Assembly: GCA_032622095.1 (NCBI GenBank)
Contig: CP136069.1
Location: forward strand, 158,461,043 to 158,525,042
Direction: 5' to 3'
DNA from: Siphonodentalium dalli
Lineage: Eukaryota; Mollusca; Scaphopoda; Gadilida; Siphonodentaliidae
Length of the DNA stretch: 64,000 nt
Shown here: piece by piece, positions 36,662 to 45,805 of the stretch
Layout of the letters: every line of letters starts with the position of its first letter
Position numbering within the stretch: position 1 is the stretch's first letter
Notes under the pieces: generated by a model
Databases searched by the model: none
Told to the model about the DNA's origin: nothing
What the model saw: only the letters and a program-made list of their open reading frames with translations
Program-made: the position numbers and the translations under genes

Positions 36662-36986
36662 CAGCCTGTTCTCCCGGAAAGCAGCACATTATCTGCTGAT
36701 AATGTAATTTATTTTAGGTTGATATTCTGCTTAGAATTTCCTCATGTTGAGTCGATAATGTGCTGAAAATGAGAACATTATAGTTACACTATCGACTCAT
36801 AATGAAGTGATTCTAAGCAGATTTCGTGCGCACAATGACACAAATAAGATGACTCACGACTTTTCGGGTGTACGATCTTTATCTGGTATTTTCAATGTGG
36901 TCCGCGCCATCAAACGAAATAAGGGTAAGAGTCAAATAATCACATTATGCACATTATAGGTCGATGAATTATGTGCGGATATGTTG
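36662..36986 (-). mobile_element. Palindromic MITE family, copy D
   Basis: In reverse orientation: CAGCCTGTTCTCCCGG at 36662 to GGATATGTTG ending at 36986, nearly full length. Confidence 0.85.
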
Positions 36987-37128
36987 CATTATGAGTCGAT
37001 AATGTGACTAAAATGCTCTCATTTTCAGCACATTGTCGACTCAAAATGATGCGATTCTAAGCAGATTCTGCTTAAAACAAGTTACAGTATAAGCAGATAA
37101 TGTGCGGGTTTTCTAGAGAACAGGCTGT
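36987..37128 (+). mobile_element. Palindromic MITE family, copy E (3' part)
   Basis: Abuts copy D head to head and runs from the AGTCGATAATGTGACT arm to GAGAACAGGCTG. Confidence 0.8.
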
Positions 37129-37495
37129 ACAACTCTTGGTCAATCCCCCACTTGGCTGGGTTCCAGCAATTGAACAAATCTTAATCTACTCTCTAAAGAA
37201 CTACCCAAAGTCAATTTGGTAATGCGATATCCACCAGAAATAACATTTTGTTTCTTGTTAGTAACGAATGCCATAAAATAACACTTACCTGCTCAAAAGA
37301 TCATAAAAAGCACACTTTTTACACGCTTTATGATTATCGATAAAAACAGACAGCAATCATCTTTCATTGTTATATCCCTTTATTTTTTGCGGGCTGGCTC
37401 AGACCCCCTATAATATAATAATAAAATACTAATTTTGATTGATCAGCTCATTTCTGATTGATATGTTTATATATCAAACAAAAATAAATTATTGC
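37129..37495. other. Spacer, no gene seen
   Basis: Unique AT-rich DNA between the MITE cluster and the hAT target duplication. Confidence 0.4.
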
Positions 37496-37802
37496 ACAGG
37501 AGCCAGGGTTGGGTCAATTACATTGCAATGTAATTAATTACAATTACAATTACATTGAAATATGTCAATTACAATTACAATTACATTGGAAATGCAATGT
37601 AATTAATTACAATTACATTGGTTCAATTACAATTACAATTACTTTTGGTTAATGAAAATCGGGAAGAGCTTCCAGGAGGAAAGTCATTTGTGTTTGATGA
37701 ACTTTATTGATATACATAAAATATAAAAGCAAATTAATGTAACACAGTGAAACAATGTAAACAAAACAATAAAACAACAACTACATGTCGAGCACAAATT
37801 GT

Positions 37803-38035
37803 TCATTTGATGTGGTGGTTACAACTGACCATCATCATTCTTTCGAATGCGTCATCTGTCATTCGACACCTGTCGGGTCTGGATATTTTGCCTGCAATAC
37901 TGAAGAGCCGCTCAACGGGTGCTGATGAGGCAGGGACACAGATGTGCTTTGCAGATAGCAGGCTTAACCCAGGAAAGTGTGTACAATTAAGTCGCCAGTA
38001 TGAAGAGGGCGCTCATATTGATCCCTATGTTTCCG
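37803..38035 (-). pseudogene. hAT transposase C-terminal dimerisation region
   Basis: The minus strand reads YWRLNC, then VPASSAPVERLFSIAGK and RPDRCRMTD, ending in a TGA at 37803. This is the conserved hAT C-terminal block through which the transposase dimerises. A TTTCAG acceptor lies just upstream (AG at 38037-38036), but a TGA falls in frame a few codons after it, upstream of the conserved block. The RNase-H-like catalytic core (DDE) is absent from this element. Confidence 0.9.
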
Positions 38036-38617
38036 CTGAAACAAAAATAATTAACATTAAGATACATCATTATGTATAATTTGCCTACATACTAATAGCA
38101 GGGATTAAAACAATCAAGTCAGCTGGGGTTGTAAATCACACACAATGACATAATCAGGATTATGAAGTAAAACAGGCCACTGGTGCGCCTAATGCTGCCT
38201 TTGTTAGGGGATTAACGCATTGATAAAATACTGCAGTGGAATCATATAATTAGGACAGCAACACAGATTAAGTGCACAACACTGACCAGATATGGAGGTG
38301 AATACAGTTAAGCTCAAAACAAATAGATTAAATTAGGTTTTGTTATGAAGACAAAATGCATTTATTATTAATGTTATAAAACAATTATTGTTTTAAAATG
38401 AATGTATTACTGTTAAAGATATATTCCGGGAATGTTCAGAAACAACAATAATGTTTATGAATTATTTTTTTTTTTAAATCCAATGCATGTACTTGTATTA
38501 ATTATGTACATATTGTCATGATGATATACACATTATTGTAGGTGTATTAAAACATATACATATAATAATAACAATAACATATATAAATAATATGAAATAA
38601 AATTCAACATGACTTAC

Positions 38618-38764
38618 CTTTAGATGTGTGATGAAATTTGAAGTTGCTTTTGCTGAACCCGAAATCAGTGTTGGACAATGTTTACATGTAGCTTTGAATT
38701 TGTCAGAAATATCATTGGGCAAGGTAAAATGTTGCCTCATGAATGAAAAACTTTGAGAAGACAT
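38618..38764 (-). pseudogene. hAT transposase N-terminal BED zinc finger exon
   Basis: The minus strand encodes FMRQHFTLP, then CKHC, a SGSAKATSNFITHL block and a final His after the exon junction region. CxxC with a distal H-x-H arrangement and the TSN..THL spacing is the BED-type DNA-binding finger of hAT transposases. The exon ends at a strong donor GTAAGT (GT at 38617-38616). The start is taken at the Met before SSQSFSFM; a longer open frame runs to 38917 without resemblance to the family. Confidence 0.85.
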
Positions 38765-39446
38765 CGCTAATGACTCTAATAGAGGCAAAGAGATAATGAT
38801 TGCTTGTGAGTGGGTGGTTCGGGTGGCTAGCCCGGGATTGTCGAAATGGTCGAGTGATTGCTTGATAGTCAGTGATGCAGTTATATACAAACTTGTAACA
38901 ACAAATGATGAGACCATCTCATTATGGGGGGGGGTATCAAATCATTGTTCATATTAATTCTATTGTGACCCACAACTTGTGAGTTGTTTTAAATCAAACC
39001 ACATTTAAACTATCAAAACATTGTGTGACTTCTATAGTGAGAGGGTTTCATGACTCCATCTTTGAAGTTTTAATTTAGAACATGTATCCATGAAACTACT
39101 AACATAGAAGGAAAATATGAGGATAATGACCCCATGTGTATAACACTAGTCAAGTAAGTTAGTAACCAAGTGTTTTACCTGATACTATTAACATATCATA
39201 GTCATGTCACATTTCAGATACAAATGCTGATGTGTTAACTTGTTATATTGGTCTGTATTTTTGGAATGTAATTGAAAATGTAATTGAAATGTAATTGAAA
39301 TTACACCCCTTTTCTCAATGTAATTAATTACATTCAATTACATGTAATTGAAAAAACCTTCAATTACAAATTACATCCAATTACTTGGGAAAATGTAATT
39401 AATTACATTCAATTACAATTACAAATACCCCAACCCTGACAGGAGC

Positions 39447-39867
39447 AGCATGACCTAGTTGGCCATCTTCCTGCTGCCCCTGAATGGTGGATGTAATAGG
39501 AACATATGGTGACATGTTTACAATTTCACACAAACTATTTGATATTTGGATGCCTAATTTTAATATTCTATATGGGCATTTTAGTAGAGAATGAGTAGAA
39601 TTTTGAACAATGATGTCCTATAGTAAGTGAGATGTTCGAAATATTGTAACAAAACTAGTTGGTGGTTCAGGCAGTGCTGTGTCATATTCGCGGACAACGC
39701 CGTGCATGTGGCAGGTCTATCTAGGGTGATCAGGGTGATAACTGGAGTACATATTGGAGTTCAAAAGTTAAACCTGGCTCAGATGATTGAGTCAAGTGGC
39801 ATTTTGCCTTCTGCAAATGTAGCTTAATTTGATTTCGCAGGCAACCGATTGAGACTATATTCCAATT
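39447..39867. other. No gene seen; retroposon-like GCAGCAGGAAGATGGCC word
   Basis: The reverse complement of CATCTTCCTGCTGCC at about 39465 resembles the start of the retroposon end at 32275. Nothing else supported. Confidence 0.4.
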
Positions 39868-40080
39868 CAACATATCCTCGCGCAAATACATTCATAATCG
39901 ACCTATAATGTGAAATAGGTACATACTTTATATTTTTTATTTATTTGGGGTTTTGGGAATAAGCCCAGGGAAGATTTGAAAGGGGCGGAACCCCTCTCCT
40001 ACAACCCACTTGGAGGTGATATGATGGAGTTATGTAAGCATAACTATGGAACATGAAAAAGTGAAAATGATCTAGACATA

Positions 40081-40731
40081 TTAATTTTTTTTCTTGACTT
40101 TCTTTTTTTTCCGCTGTTGAGTTTCTGTTTGCTGTTGTTGTTGTTGTTGAATTTGTAGTATCAAGGCTGCCTGTTTTTCTTCCCGTTCTGTCTGCTCCTG
40201 TTGATATTCTTTCTGTCGCTGATCATATTCTTTCTCTTGCCGGTCAGATTCTTTCACTCGCCGCCGGTCAGCTTCTTCCAGTTTTTGTTCAGATTCTTCC
40301 AGGTTTTGTTCGGCTTGTAATCGGTATTTTGCCATAAGTCTTTCTGAATCAGCGACAGTCTTTTCCACAGAACGGGCAATGGCCGTATACTCTTCATGAG
40401 AGAGGGTGGTGGCTGTGCTGGTGTTGGTAGAGCTGGGGGACACCGGGATGTGTTGGTAATCCGGTGTCCGATGTGTATAACTATCCAGTTCCACGTCGAA
40501 GCTGGCGGCAGGAACATCTGTGGTGGTATCCACGTCCCTGTCTCCGCAAGCTTCGACGACGACAGCAGGGACCTCCGGCAGATCCACGGAGTCCCTGCTA
40601 GCTGGTTCAATGTCGTCAGTCTCCATGCAGTTCGAGTCGTCTGGGCGTCTCTCAGACAACTTCGACCCGCCGGCTATGACTTTGGACGGCTGAGCCACAC
40701 GGGGAGGGGCGACTGGCCGATCTACAGTCAC
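40081..40731 (-). CDS. ORF1-like protein, coiled-coil C-terminal frame
   Basis: A 216-codon frame following directly in the −1 frame. The first 100 residues are Pro, Asp and Thr rich and probably disordered. Residues about 110-205 form a long charged heptad-like region (EQNLEESEQKLEEADRR, then EKEYDQRQKEYQQEQ) expected to be a coiled coil, followed by a poly-Gln run and a basic tail KKKKVKKKN. Coiled coil plus basic region is the general plan of LINE ORF1 proteins that bind RNA. There is no clear ATG at its start, which favours fusion with the preceding frame. The 239-codon plus-strand frame opposite it is a shadow. Confidence 0.5.
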   Translation of the reverse strand: MTVDRPVAPPRVAQPSKVIAGGSKLSERRPDDSNCMETDDIEPASRDSVDLPEVPAVVVEACGDRDVDTTTDVPAASFDVELDSYTHRTPDYQHIPVSPSSTNTSTATTLSHEEYTAIARSVEKTVADSERLMAKYRLQAEQNLEESEQKLEEADRRRVKESDRQEKEYDQRQKEYQQEQTEREEKQAALILQIQQQQQQQTETQQRKKKKVKKKN

Positions 40732-40997
40732 CCCTTCTGCTTCTTCCAGTTAGCCCGTCTGGCAGCGTCCCTTCTCTTCTGTGAGGGTGTCTTTCTTTTG
40801 GGATGCCCCTTCTTCATGTTACAGCGGGTCTTGGCGTTCCTGTTCGCAGCAGAAGATTTCTGGGTGCCAGCATCTTCTGTCCGGAATTCTACACAGAGAA
40901 CCAGAGAGCCCCTGTTAGCTTGGAGAGACCAACTAACAGCGTCAACTAACCGGCTTTTCTGTATAGCGGCCAACGCGGCTTCAGGGATTAGCTCCAT
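40728..40997 (-). CDS. ORF1-like protein, N-terminal frame
   Basis: An 89-codon frame from ATG at 40997 to TGA at 40728. It starts MELIPEAALAAIQKS, has a segment SWSLQANRGSLVLCVEF, and ends with a basic stretch KRKTPSQKRRDAARRANW. The PSQ-x-RRD-x-x-R pattern resembles a motif I recall from multicopy retroelement-associated proteins of corals, molluscs and lancelets; I cannot confirm this without a search. The stop overlaps the next frame by four bases (GTGA) inside a G run, so the two frames were probably one protein broken by a one-base indel, or are read by frameshifting. Confidence 0.5.
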   Translation of the reverse strand: MELIPEAALAAIQKSRLVDAVSWSLQANRGSLVLCVEFRTEDAGTQKSSAANRNAKTRCNMKKGHPKRKTPSQKRRDAARRANWKKQKG

Positions 40998-41446
40998 AAT
41001 CCGTCCTGAGCCTAATCAAAAACCATCTCAGTCTGGCGTCTCCACGAGGGCAGTTACAACCGGGGTCGCGACCGCACAACTCACTCGTGTAGACGCTCTG
41101 TCAACAAGGAACTAATGGAGCCAAATAAAATTTGACTTGTTCGCTCCACTTGCTGCCAGAGAATAGGTACATACTGTGATTATCCTATCCTGATATAAGG
41201 AGATAATGGACGCATACCCGTTATTTCGTTTTATGGCGCGGGCCACAGTGAAAACAGGTATTAAAGAGTTGACTTATGTGTATCATTCTCCGCACATAAT
41301 CTGCTTAGAATCGTCGATTATGTGATTAAAACGCTCTCATTGCCAGCATATCGACTCAAAATGAGGCAATTATAAGCACATTATCTGCCTAAAACAACTT
41401 CAATTATAAGCAAATATAATATGCAGGTTTTCGAGAGAACAGGCTG

Positions 41447-41897
41447 TCCAATTATTTCCATAGACAATAACTTTTGAATGTGTAATTAATTAACTGAATT
41501 CCACACGTTAAGTAATTAATGTTTTGGTAGGGCTTCTGAAAAGACATGTTCTAGGCTTATTGCATCTTAATTTATCCGCCTGTCTAGTTTTAACACCAAG
41601 CTAATCAGTGAAGATCTTAAATGACGTATGTGCGGTTAGTGGTGTCTCATGTTCTCATTTATCAAACAATTTTGTGTGTCAGCAGCTATCATAGACTTAT
41701 TGGGTGTAATTCGACCTTTACTAATTTTCGTTGACATCTATTAATTTTAACATGACTTCTGTTGAGTTGGAATTGACTTATAGACTGTTATGTGCATTAT
41801 CTTAGTTTTCATTTGACTTCTATTAAGTTGGAAGTTACTTTAATTATTATTATTTAATACCTATTATCAAATAGCCGTCCATAGATTTATCTGTCAG
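41447..41897. other. No gene seen
   Basis: AT-rich DNA with GTTAGTGG and TTCGTTGACAT words related loosely to the interior of the next unit. Confidence 0.35.
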
Positions 41898-42945
41898 ATT
41901 TAATATAGCGCTGAGATGGAGACGTCCGCTACTAAGTGCTATGGGTGATTTTCAGATAAATGGGGCGTTGGTAAACCGGGGATATACTACGAATAACATG
42001 TATGCCATCGTTGTTTTGTGGTGAGCACTAATTGGACAGAAATCAACTTGGTTAACATTGACTTATTTCTCGAACAATCCCTGGCGTCAACAGCTGCTAT
42101 CAATTGGCATGTTGGCGAGACATTTAAGGCTTAAATTTATTCCACCGAGGGCGGGTGTTTCTCGTCTGAATAGCACAACAAAACATACATTTTGAGTTAA
42201 ACAGCGTTCTATAAGGTTAGTGGTTTTTCATTTTCCAAACAGTGTTGTGCGTCTATGATGTGGCGTGTTCTTGAGACTTGTTAAGCCCTAATTGATTCCA
42301 CTGAGGACGCGAGTTTCTCGGGTCTTCAGTCTGTTAAGCCCTAATTGATTCCACTGAGGACGAGAGTTTCTCGTGTCTTGAATCTGTTAAGCCCTAATTG
42401 ATTCCACTGAGGACGAGAGTTTCTCGGGTCTTGAGTTTGTTAAGCCCTAATTGATTCCACTGAGGACGAGTTTCTCGGGTCTTGAGTCTGTTAAGCCCTA
42501 ACTGATTCCACCGAGGACGAGTTTCTCGGGTCTGGAGTCTGTTAAGCCCCAATTGATTATACTGACGGGCGTTTCTTGTCTGAAAGGCACAAGAAACACG
42601 ACAAAGCTTTCCGTACTGTTAGTGGTTTTTCATATTCCAAACATTCGATTGATTCCACTGAGGACGGGAGTTTCTCGACAGAAAACAGCAACATGCACCC
42701 CCCAACTTCTTTCTATGGTACATTGGGGAGTATATGAGATAAAGTTCTGACTCGGATCTTTATGTTCACAGAACAGAAACACGCAATAAATTGGTTGTAT
42801 ATGTTTTTACATTAATTCATGGTCTTTCGTTGTAAATTAGATGTCTAATTTAATATAGCGCTGAGATGGAGACGTCCGCTACTAAGTGCTATAGGTGATT
42901 TTCAGATAAATGGGGCGTTGGTAAACCGGGGATATACTACGAATA
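41898..42945 (+). mobile_element. 1-kb unit with 98-bp direct terminal repeats
   Basis: ATTTAATATAGCGCTGAGAT begins a 98-bp block at 41898-41995 that recurs at 42848-42945 with one difference. The interior contains a 53-bp minisatellite and two copies of a GTTAGTGGTTTTTCATWTTCCAAAC block (about 42220 and 42620). Direct terminal repeats suggest a small LTR-like (TRIM-like) unit, but the repeats do not begin TG or end CA and I see no primer-binding site. A recent segmental duplication is the alternative. Confidence 0.65.
42280..42592 (+). repeat. 53-bp minisatellite, six units
   Basis: GTTAAGCCCTAATTGATTCC starts units at 42280, 42333, 42386, 42439, 42490 and 42541; the first three steps are 53 bp, the last two 51. 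Each unit has a CGAGAGTTTCTCG hairpin preceded by CTGAGGA. Isolated partial units flank it at 42140 and 42650. Confidence 0.92.
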
Positions 42946-43698
42946 GCAGATATCGAATGAGCGGCGAATCAGCCAATCTCCTTGTTCACAGGGTATGGAT
43001 AAGTTCCGGGGTTTTAATTATGTTTTAATGTATTAATATGTGAAGACAATAATCATAATTACTTACCTGTTTCACATTATAGGTCGATTATGTGCATATT
43101 TCCGAGAGGATATGTTGACAATGAAGTTTGTGGTATATTAATAATTACAGTTTCAAACAAAAAGCAACAGCCATCAGCCTAACAACCTGTTCCCAGAGTC
43201 AAAGTATGGGTAAGTTACGTGCATTTGAAATCTGTTTTCATCTTAAATAATTACCACGCTTACATAATTATAGATTTAAAGTTTCCTCATATTTGAGAAA
43301 AGTATCGAGTTATTAATTCTCAGTCAGGCCTGAACAATGCAGCTCGTGGTATACTAATTATATACACTGTGTCCGGTTCAAACACAAAAGCAACAACTAT
43401 GGTGCGCGATACATGCGAAATGCCTGTAAAATAATGCATGGCAAATTTGTGAGTGTATGAACCATAACACAGTTTTTTTTTGGTGAAAATATTAAAGATT
43501 AACAGCGGAATTACTCAATTACAACAAAAAACGATTCAGTTATCCAAATTATTTATTTCATGCTGCATTGAATTGAGCGAATTGGACATATTCGGTTCCT
43601 CTAATTCGACAAACTACTCTCTGGAAATCCCGAATAATTGTTGATGTTGTGTCGCTTAATGACACTAGGTTTGAGTATTCCTCTCTCTTGAACACAGT
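42946..43698. other. No gene seen; contains MITE fragment G
   Basis: Apart from the fragment at 43063-43121, no feature is supported. Confidence 0.4.
43063..43121 (-). mobile_element. Palindromic MITE family, copy G (end fragment)
   Basis: CCTGTTTCACATTATAGGTCG to GAGGATATGTTG, the terminal 59 bp in reverse orientation. Confidence 0.75.
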
Positions 43699-44609
43699 CG
43701 GCCGAATTCTGGTCCCTGGTCTAGACCAGGGTTTCATGTAAACTATAGTCTAGACCAGGCCGAAACCACGATGATCGCGATGTGTTACCCAGCTTCGAGG
43801 CGAGTAAGCTGGGATTATTGGTCAGCACTGGTCCGTATTCTCGTCTTTTTGAAACTCAGGTTTATGTAAACCAAGGTTTGCCTTCTTATTGTCATTCAAG
43901 CCTTTGTCGGTCTGTTCATAATTCGAACCATGTGGTAACGTACAAGTTCTGGTAACAGAAACATAAGTATTTTTTGGAAGCATTTATATTTATGTTAACC
44001 AAATTGTAATTGTGTTATATTTGTATGTCGTGTAGAGTAAAGATTATAATAATATATGAACTGGACAAGATTTAATATAATCCATAATTATGTGTGTTAT
44101 AGGTAATAGTCTGCAACTGAGACCTAGTCCCCCCCTGGTCTGAGATTTTTGTATAAACCGAGACTTGACCCTAAGACGAGAATAGCGAAGTCTGGTTTCG
44201 AGAATATATTTATGGTGCAGAACTCTATTACGGATTATTAGTTTGATTGTAAGCCAGTCATTCGCACGATGGTGAATAGTTTGAGCAATCACAAGCTGGC
44301 TTTTAACTGGACATTAGAAATGAACTTTTGTAACTGTGTTTTATATAATGTCACATACCATAACTGTAACAATCACGCGTGCGTGTACCCCGGCGATTTG
44401 CTGTGGATGAGCATGGGCGGCCCGGCATAACAGTGAATGGCACATCGGATTTTCATTTTCGTCTTACATCGCATGGGCGGGATGCTGGGCTTTCCCGGCG
44501 TATTCATAAAATTGACGTTGGAATGCTTCTTACTCGTACCGCCCATTAACGTAGTTTATTCCAGTATTTTGAACAAGAATAATACTGATGTTTTAAGTAA
44601 TTTTATTTT

Positions 44610-44790
44610 AAACGTAAAGCAAACAAAAAACAGTAAAGACGAAAAAACAATTTACAAACAAAAAACAGAACCAGAAAACAAAATTACAAAAACAAAACAA
44701 ACAAAAAAACAAAAGAATTTTGTTTTTTCAAAACATTAAAATAAAATGAAAACAAAACAAAAATAGAAGAAAAAAATTCAAAATATATTA
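44610..44790 (+). repeat. A-rich low-complexity tract
   Basis: Runs of AAAACAAA and AAACAAAACAAAC; the Lys-rich open frame across it is an artefact. Confidence 0.8.
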
Positions 44791-44873
44791 ATTTATGATT
44801 CTTTTATTTAAACGCATTTGCTGAAAAAGAAATACAAGAATGGAGTTTACTATCTTGTGTCCCTAGAAATCTC

Positions 44874-45161
44874 GGGGGCCCCGGTGGTTCAGTCGGTAGA
44901 GTGCCAGGTGTATTACACCGTCACATGCCGTCCAGCGCTGACGAAGCTGGTTCTAACCCCGTCATATGTAGGGTGGCCGTAATCGTGTATCTGGGCAAGT
45001 TTGTCAGTTGCTTTCCGGGGATCGGTGGTTTCTACACGCAGTGGGACGATTTCTCGGTGAAATTAAGCCTCTGCGTGGTCTTTCCTCCACCCGTAAAATT
45101 GACAACGTCGTGTGTGGCATAGCGGCTAGATCGACGATAAACCCTAACAAACCAAGCCAAA
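44874..45161 (+). mobile_element. tRNA-derived SINE, copy 2 (full length, 288 bp)
   Basis: Flanked by the 13-bp duplication CCCTAGAAATCTC (44861-44873 and 45162-45174). The head has A-box-like GTGGTTCAGTCGGTAGAG and B-box-like GGTTCTAACCCC, the internal RNA polymerase III promoter. The core reads GTATCTGGGCAAGTTTGTC, TTTCTCGGTGAAATT, CTCTGCGTGGTCTTTCCTCC and ACAACGTCGTG, then a tail with AAACC units. It depends on a LINE in trans for movement. The core domain is shared with copy 3, so it is the diagnostic part of the family. Confidence 0.92.
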
Positions 45162-45805
45162 CCCTAGAAATCTCTGAGAAATTCTTATTTTAACGTACAT
45201 TTTGTTAATCGTCCTTGTTCCAACAATATCTTACCATTTGGATTCTTGGGAATTGGAATGATGGCAACTGTTATATGTTTGGGTCGAGATTTAAAAGGGC
45301 GGTCTCTGAGACTGATTATTCGGTGCATGGGGAGGTGGTATAAACAATGTATAGCCACGTATATATATAGGCCATGGGTGGTTCCATCGGCTGTGAACAA
45401 CTAAGACATTTACTCAAACCGCTGACATCAAAATTGGTTATCATAATAAATAAACATAAAGGTAGGGTCGTGGCGACATGGGAACTTCGGGTGTCTCACC
45501 CCCCCCCCCCAAACTTAGGATGGAGTGGATTGGAAATATGGACAACACCCCCACCATCCACGTGGAGACACTCTAATCGCATGCCTGTAAAGACGACACA
45601 CCGCACGTGTTCGGTGATAACCCGTTACATTAATGCTCAACTATTCGCGACGTGAACGCAGTCATATTGTTCGAGCACCAAGCGTCGTTGATTGAACAAT
45701 AATCCGCCTAATCTAATCGAGACCAGGTGGTTTCGCGAGACCAGGTCCAGACATGGAACACCGTGATTATTAGGGTGGTCTAGACCAGGGACCAAAATTC
45801 GGCCG
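45162..45805. other. Right part of element copy 1, no gene
   Basis: Contains a poly-C run near 45500 and the 110-bp right end shared with copy 2. Confidence 0.5.

Larger units (their letters stand above)
37504..39438 (-). mobile_element. hAT DNA transposon, internally deleted
   Basis: The ends CAGGGTTGGG and CCCAACCCTG are perfect 10-bp inverted repeats. They are flanked by the exact 8-bp duplication ACAGGAGC (37496-37503 and 39439-39446), the diagnostic target size of hAT. Subterminal regions are filled with ATTACAATTACA and TAATTAATTAC words, which are probable transposase-binding or stem-forming repeats. Coding remnants on the minus strand give a BED finger and the hAT C-terminal dimerisation block. 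At 1.94 kb it is too short for a full hAT element, so the catalytic middle has been deleted and it would need help in trans. Confidence 0.95.
39928..41161 (-). mobile_element. ORF1-only retroposon with 14-bp target duplication
   Basis: AATAGGTACATACT occurs at 39914-39927 and 41162-41175, directly flanking the 1,234-bp unit. On the minus strand it has a ~164-nt leader, two overlapping frames, a ~150-nt trailer and an A-rich end CAAATAAATAAAAAATATAA containing AATAAA. There are no introns and no reverse transcriptase or endonuclease. It is either a LINE derivative that keeps only ORF1 (comparable in layout to mammalian HAL1) or a retroposed messenger of a multicopy gene. Element boundaries are firm because the interrupted MITE family shows the empty-site sequence. 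Confidence 0.85.
39868..41446 (+). mobile_element. Palindromic MITE family, copy F, split by a retroposon
   Basis: The left part (39868-39927, from CAACATATCCTCGCGC) and the right part (41162-41446, to GAACAGGCTG) join across a 14-bp duplication to give one ordinary family member. The interruption is the unit at 39928-41161. This dates the retroposon as younger than this MITE copy. Confidence 0.9.
43699..45805. mobile_element. 2.1-kb inverted-end element, copy 1
   Basis: CGGCCGAATTCTGGTCCCTG at the left is mirrored by CAGGGACCAAAATTCGGCCG at the right, extending to about 30 bp with GGTCTAGACCA. AGT flanks both ends, so a 3-bp target duplication is possible. The left 490 bp match copy 2 (48739-49232) closely. 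No transposase frame was found. A SINE is inserted at 44874-45161. Confidence 0.8.

Noticed and set aside
37747-38079. 110-codon plus-strand frame in the hAT element
   Set aside because: The opposite strand encodes the conserved hAT dimerisation block, so this is a shadow.
40396-41115. 239-codon plus-strand open frame, the longest in the window
   Set aside because: It lies opposite the ORF1-like frames of the retroposon, which have a natural protein composition and correct element orientation. The plus frame is a shadow.
42280-42592. Hammerhead ribozyme array
   Set aside because: CTGAGGA and a stem are present, but the required GAAA after the stem is missing in every unit and the other strand has no CTGANGA.
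42280-42592. CRISPR-like array
   Set aside because: The units are contiguous near-identical 51-53-bp tandem repeats without variable spacers, and the genome is animal-like.
41898-42945. LTR retrotransposon
   Set aside because: Terminal repeats lack TG..CA, no primer-binding site or polypurine tract is seen, and no gag or pol is present.
44437-44739. 100-codon Lys-rich frame
   Set aside because: Its second half is the A-rich low-complexity tract inside the 2.1-kb element.
44874-45161. Functional tRNA gene at the SINE heads (also 29951 and 50229)
   Set aside because: The heads keep A- and B-box-like motifs but I could not fold a complete cloverleaf, and they continue into a shared non-tRNA core with a target duplication.
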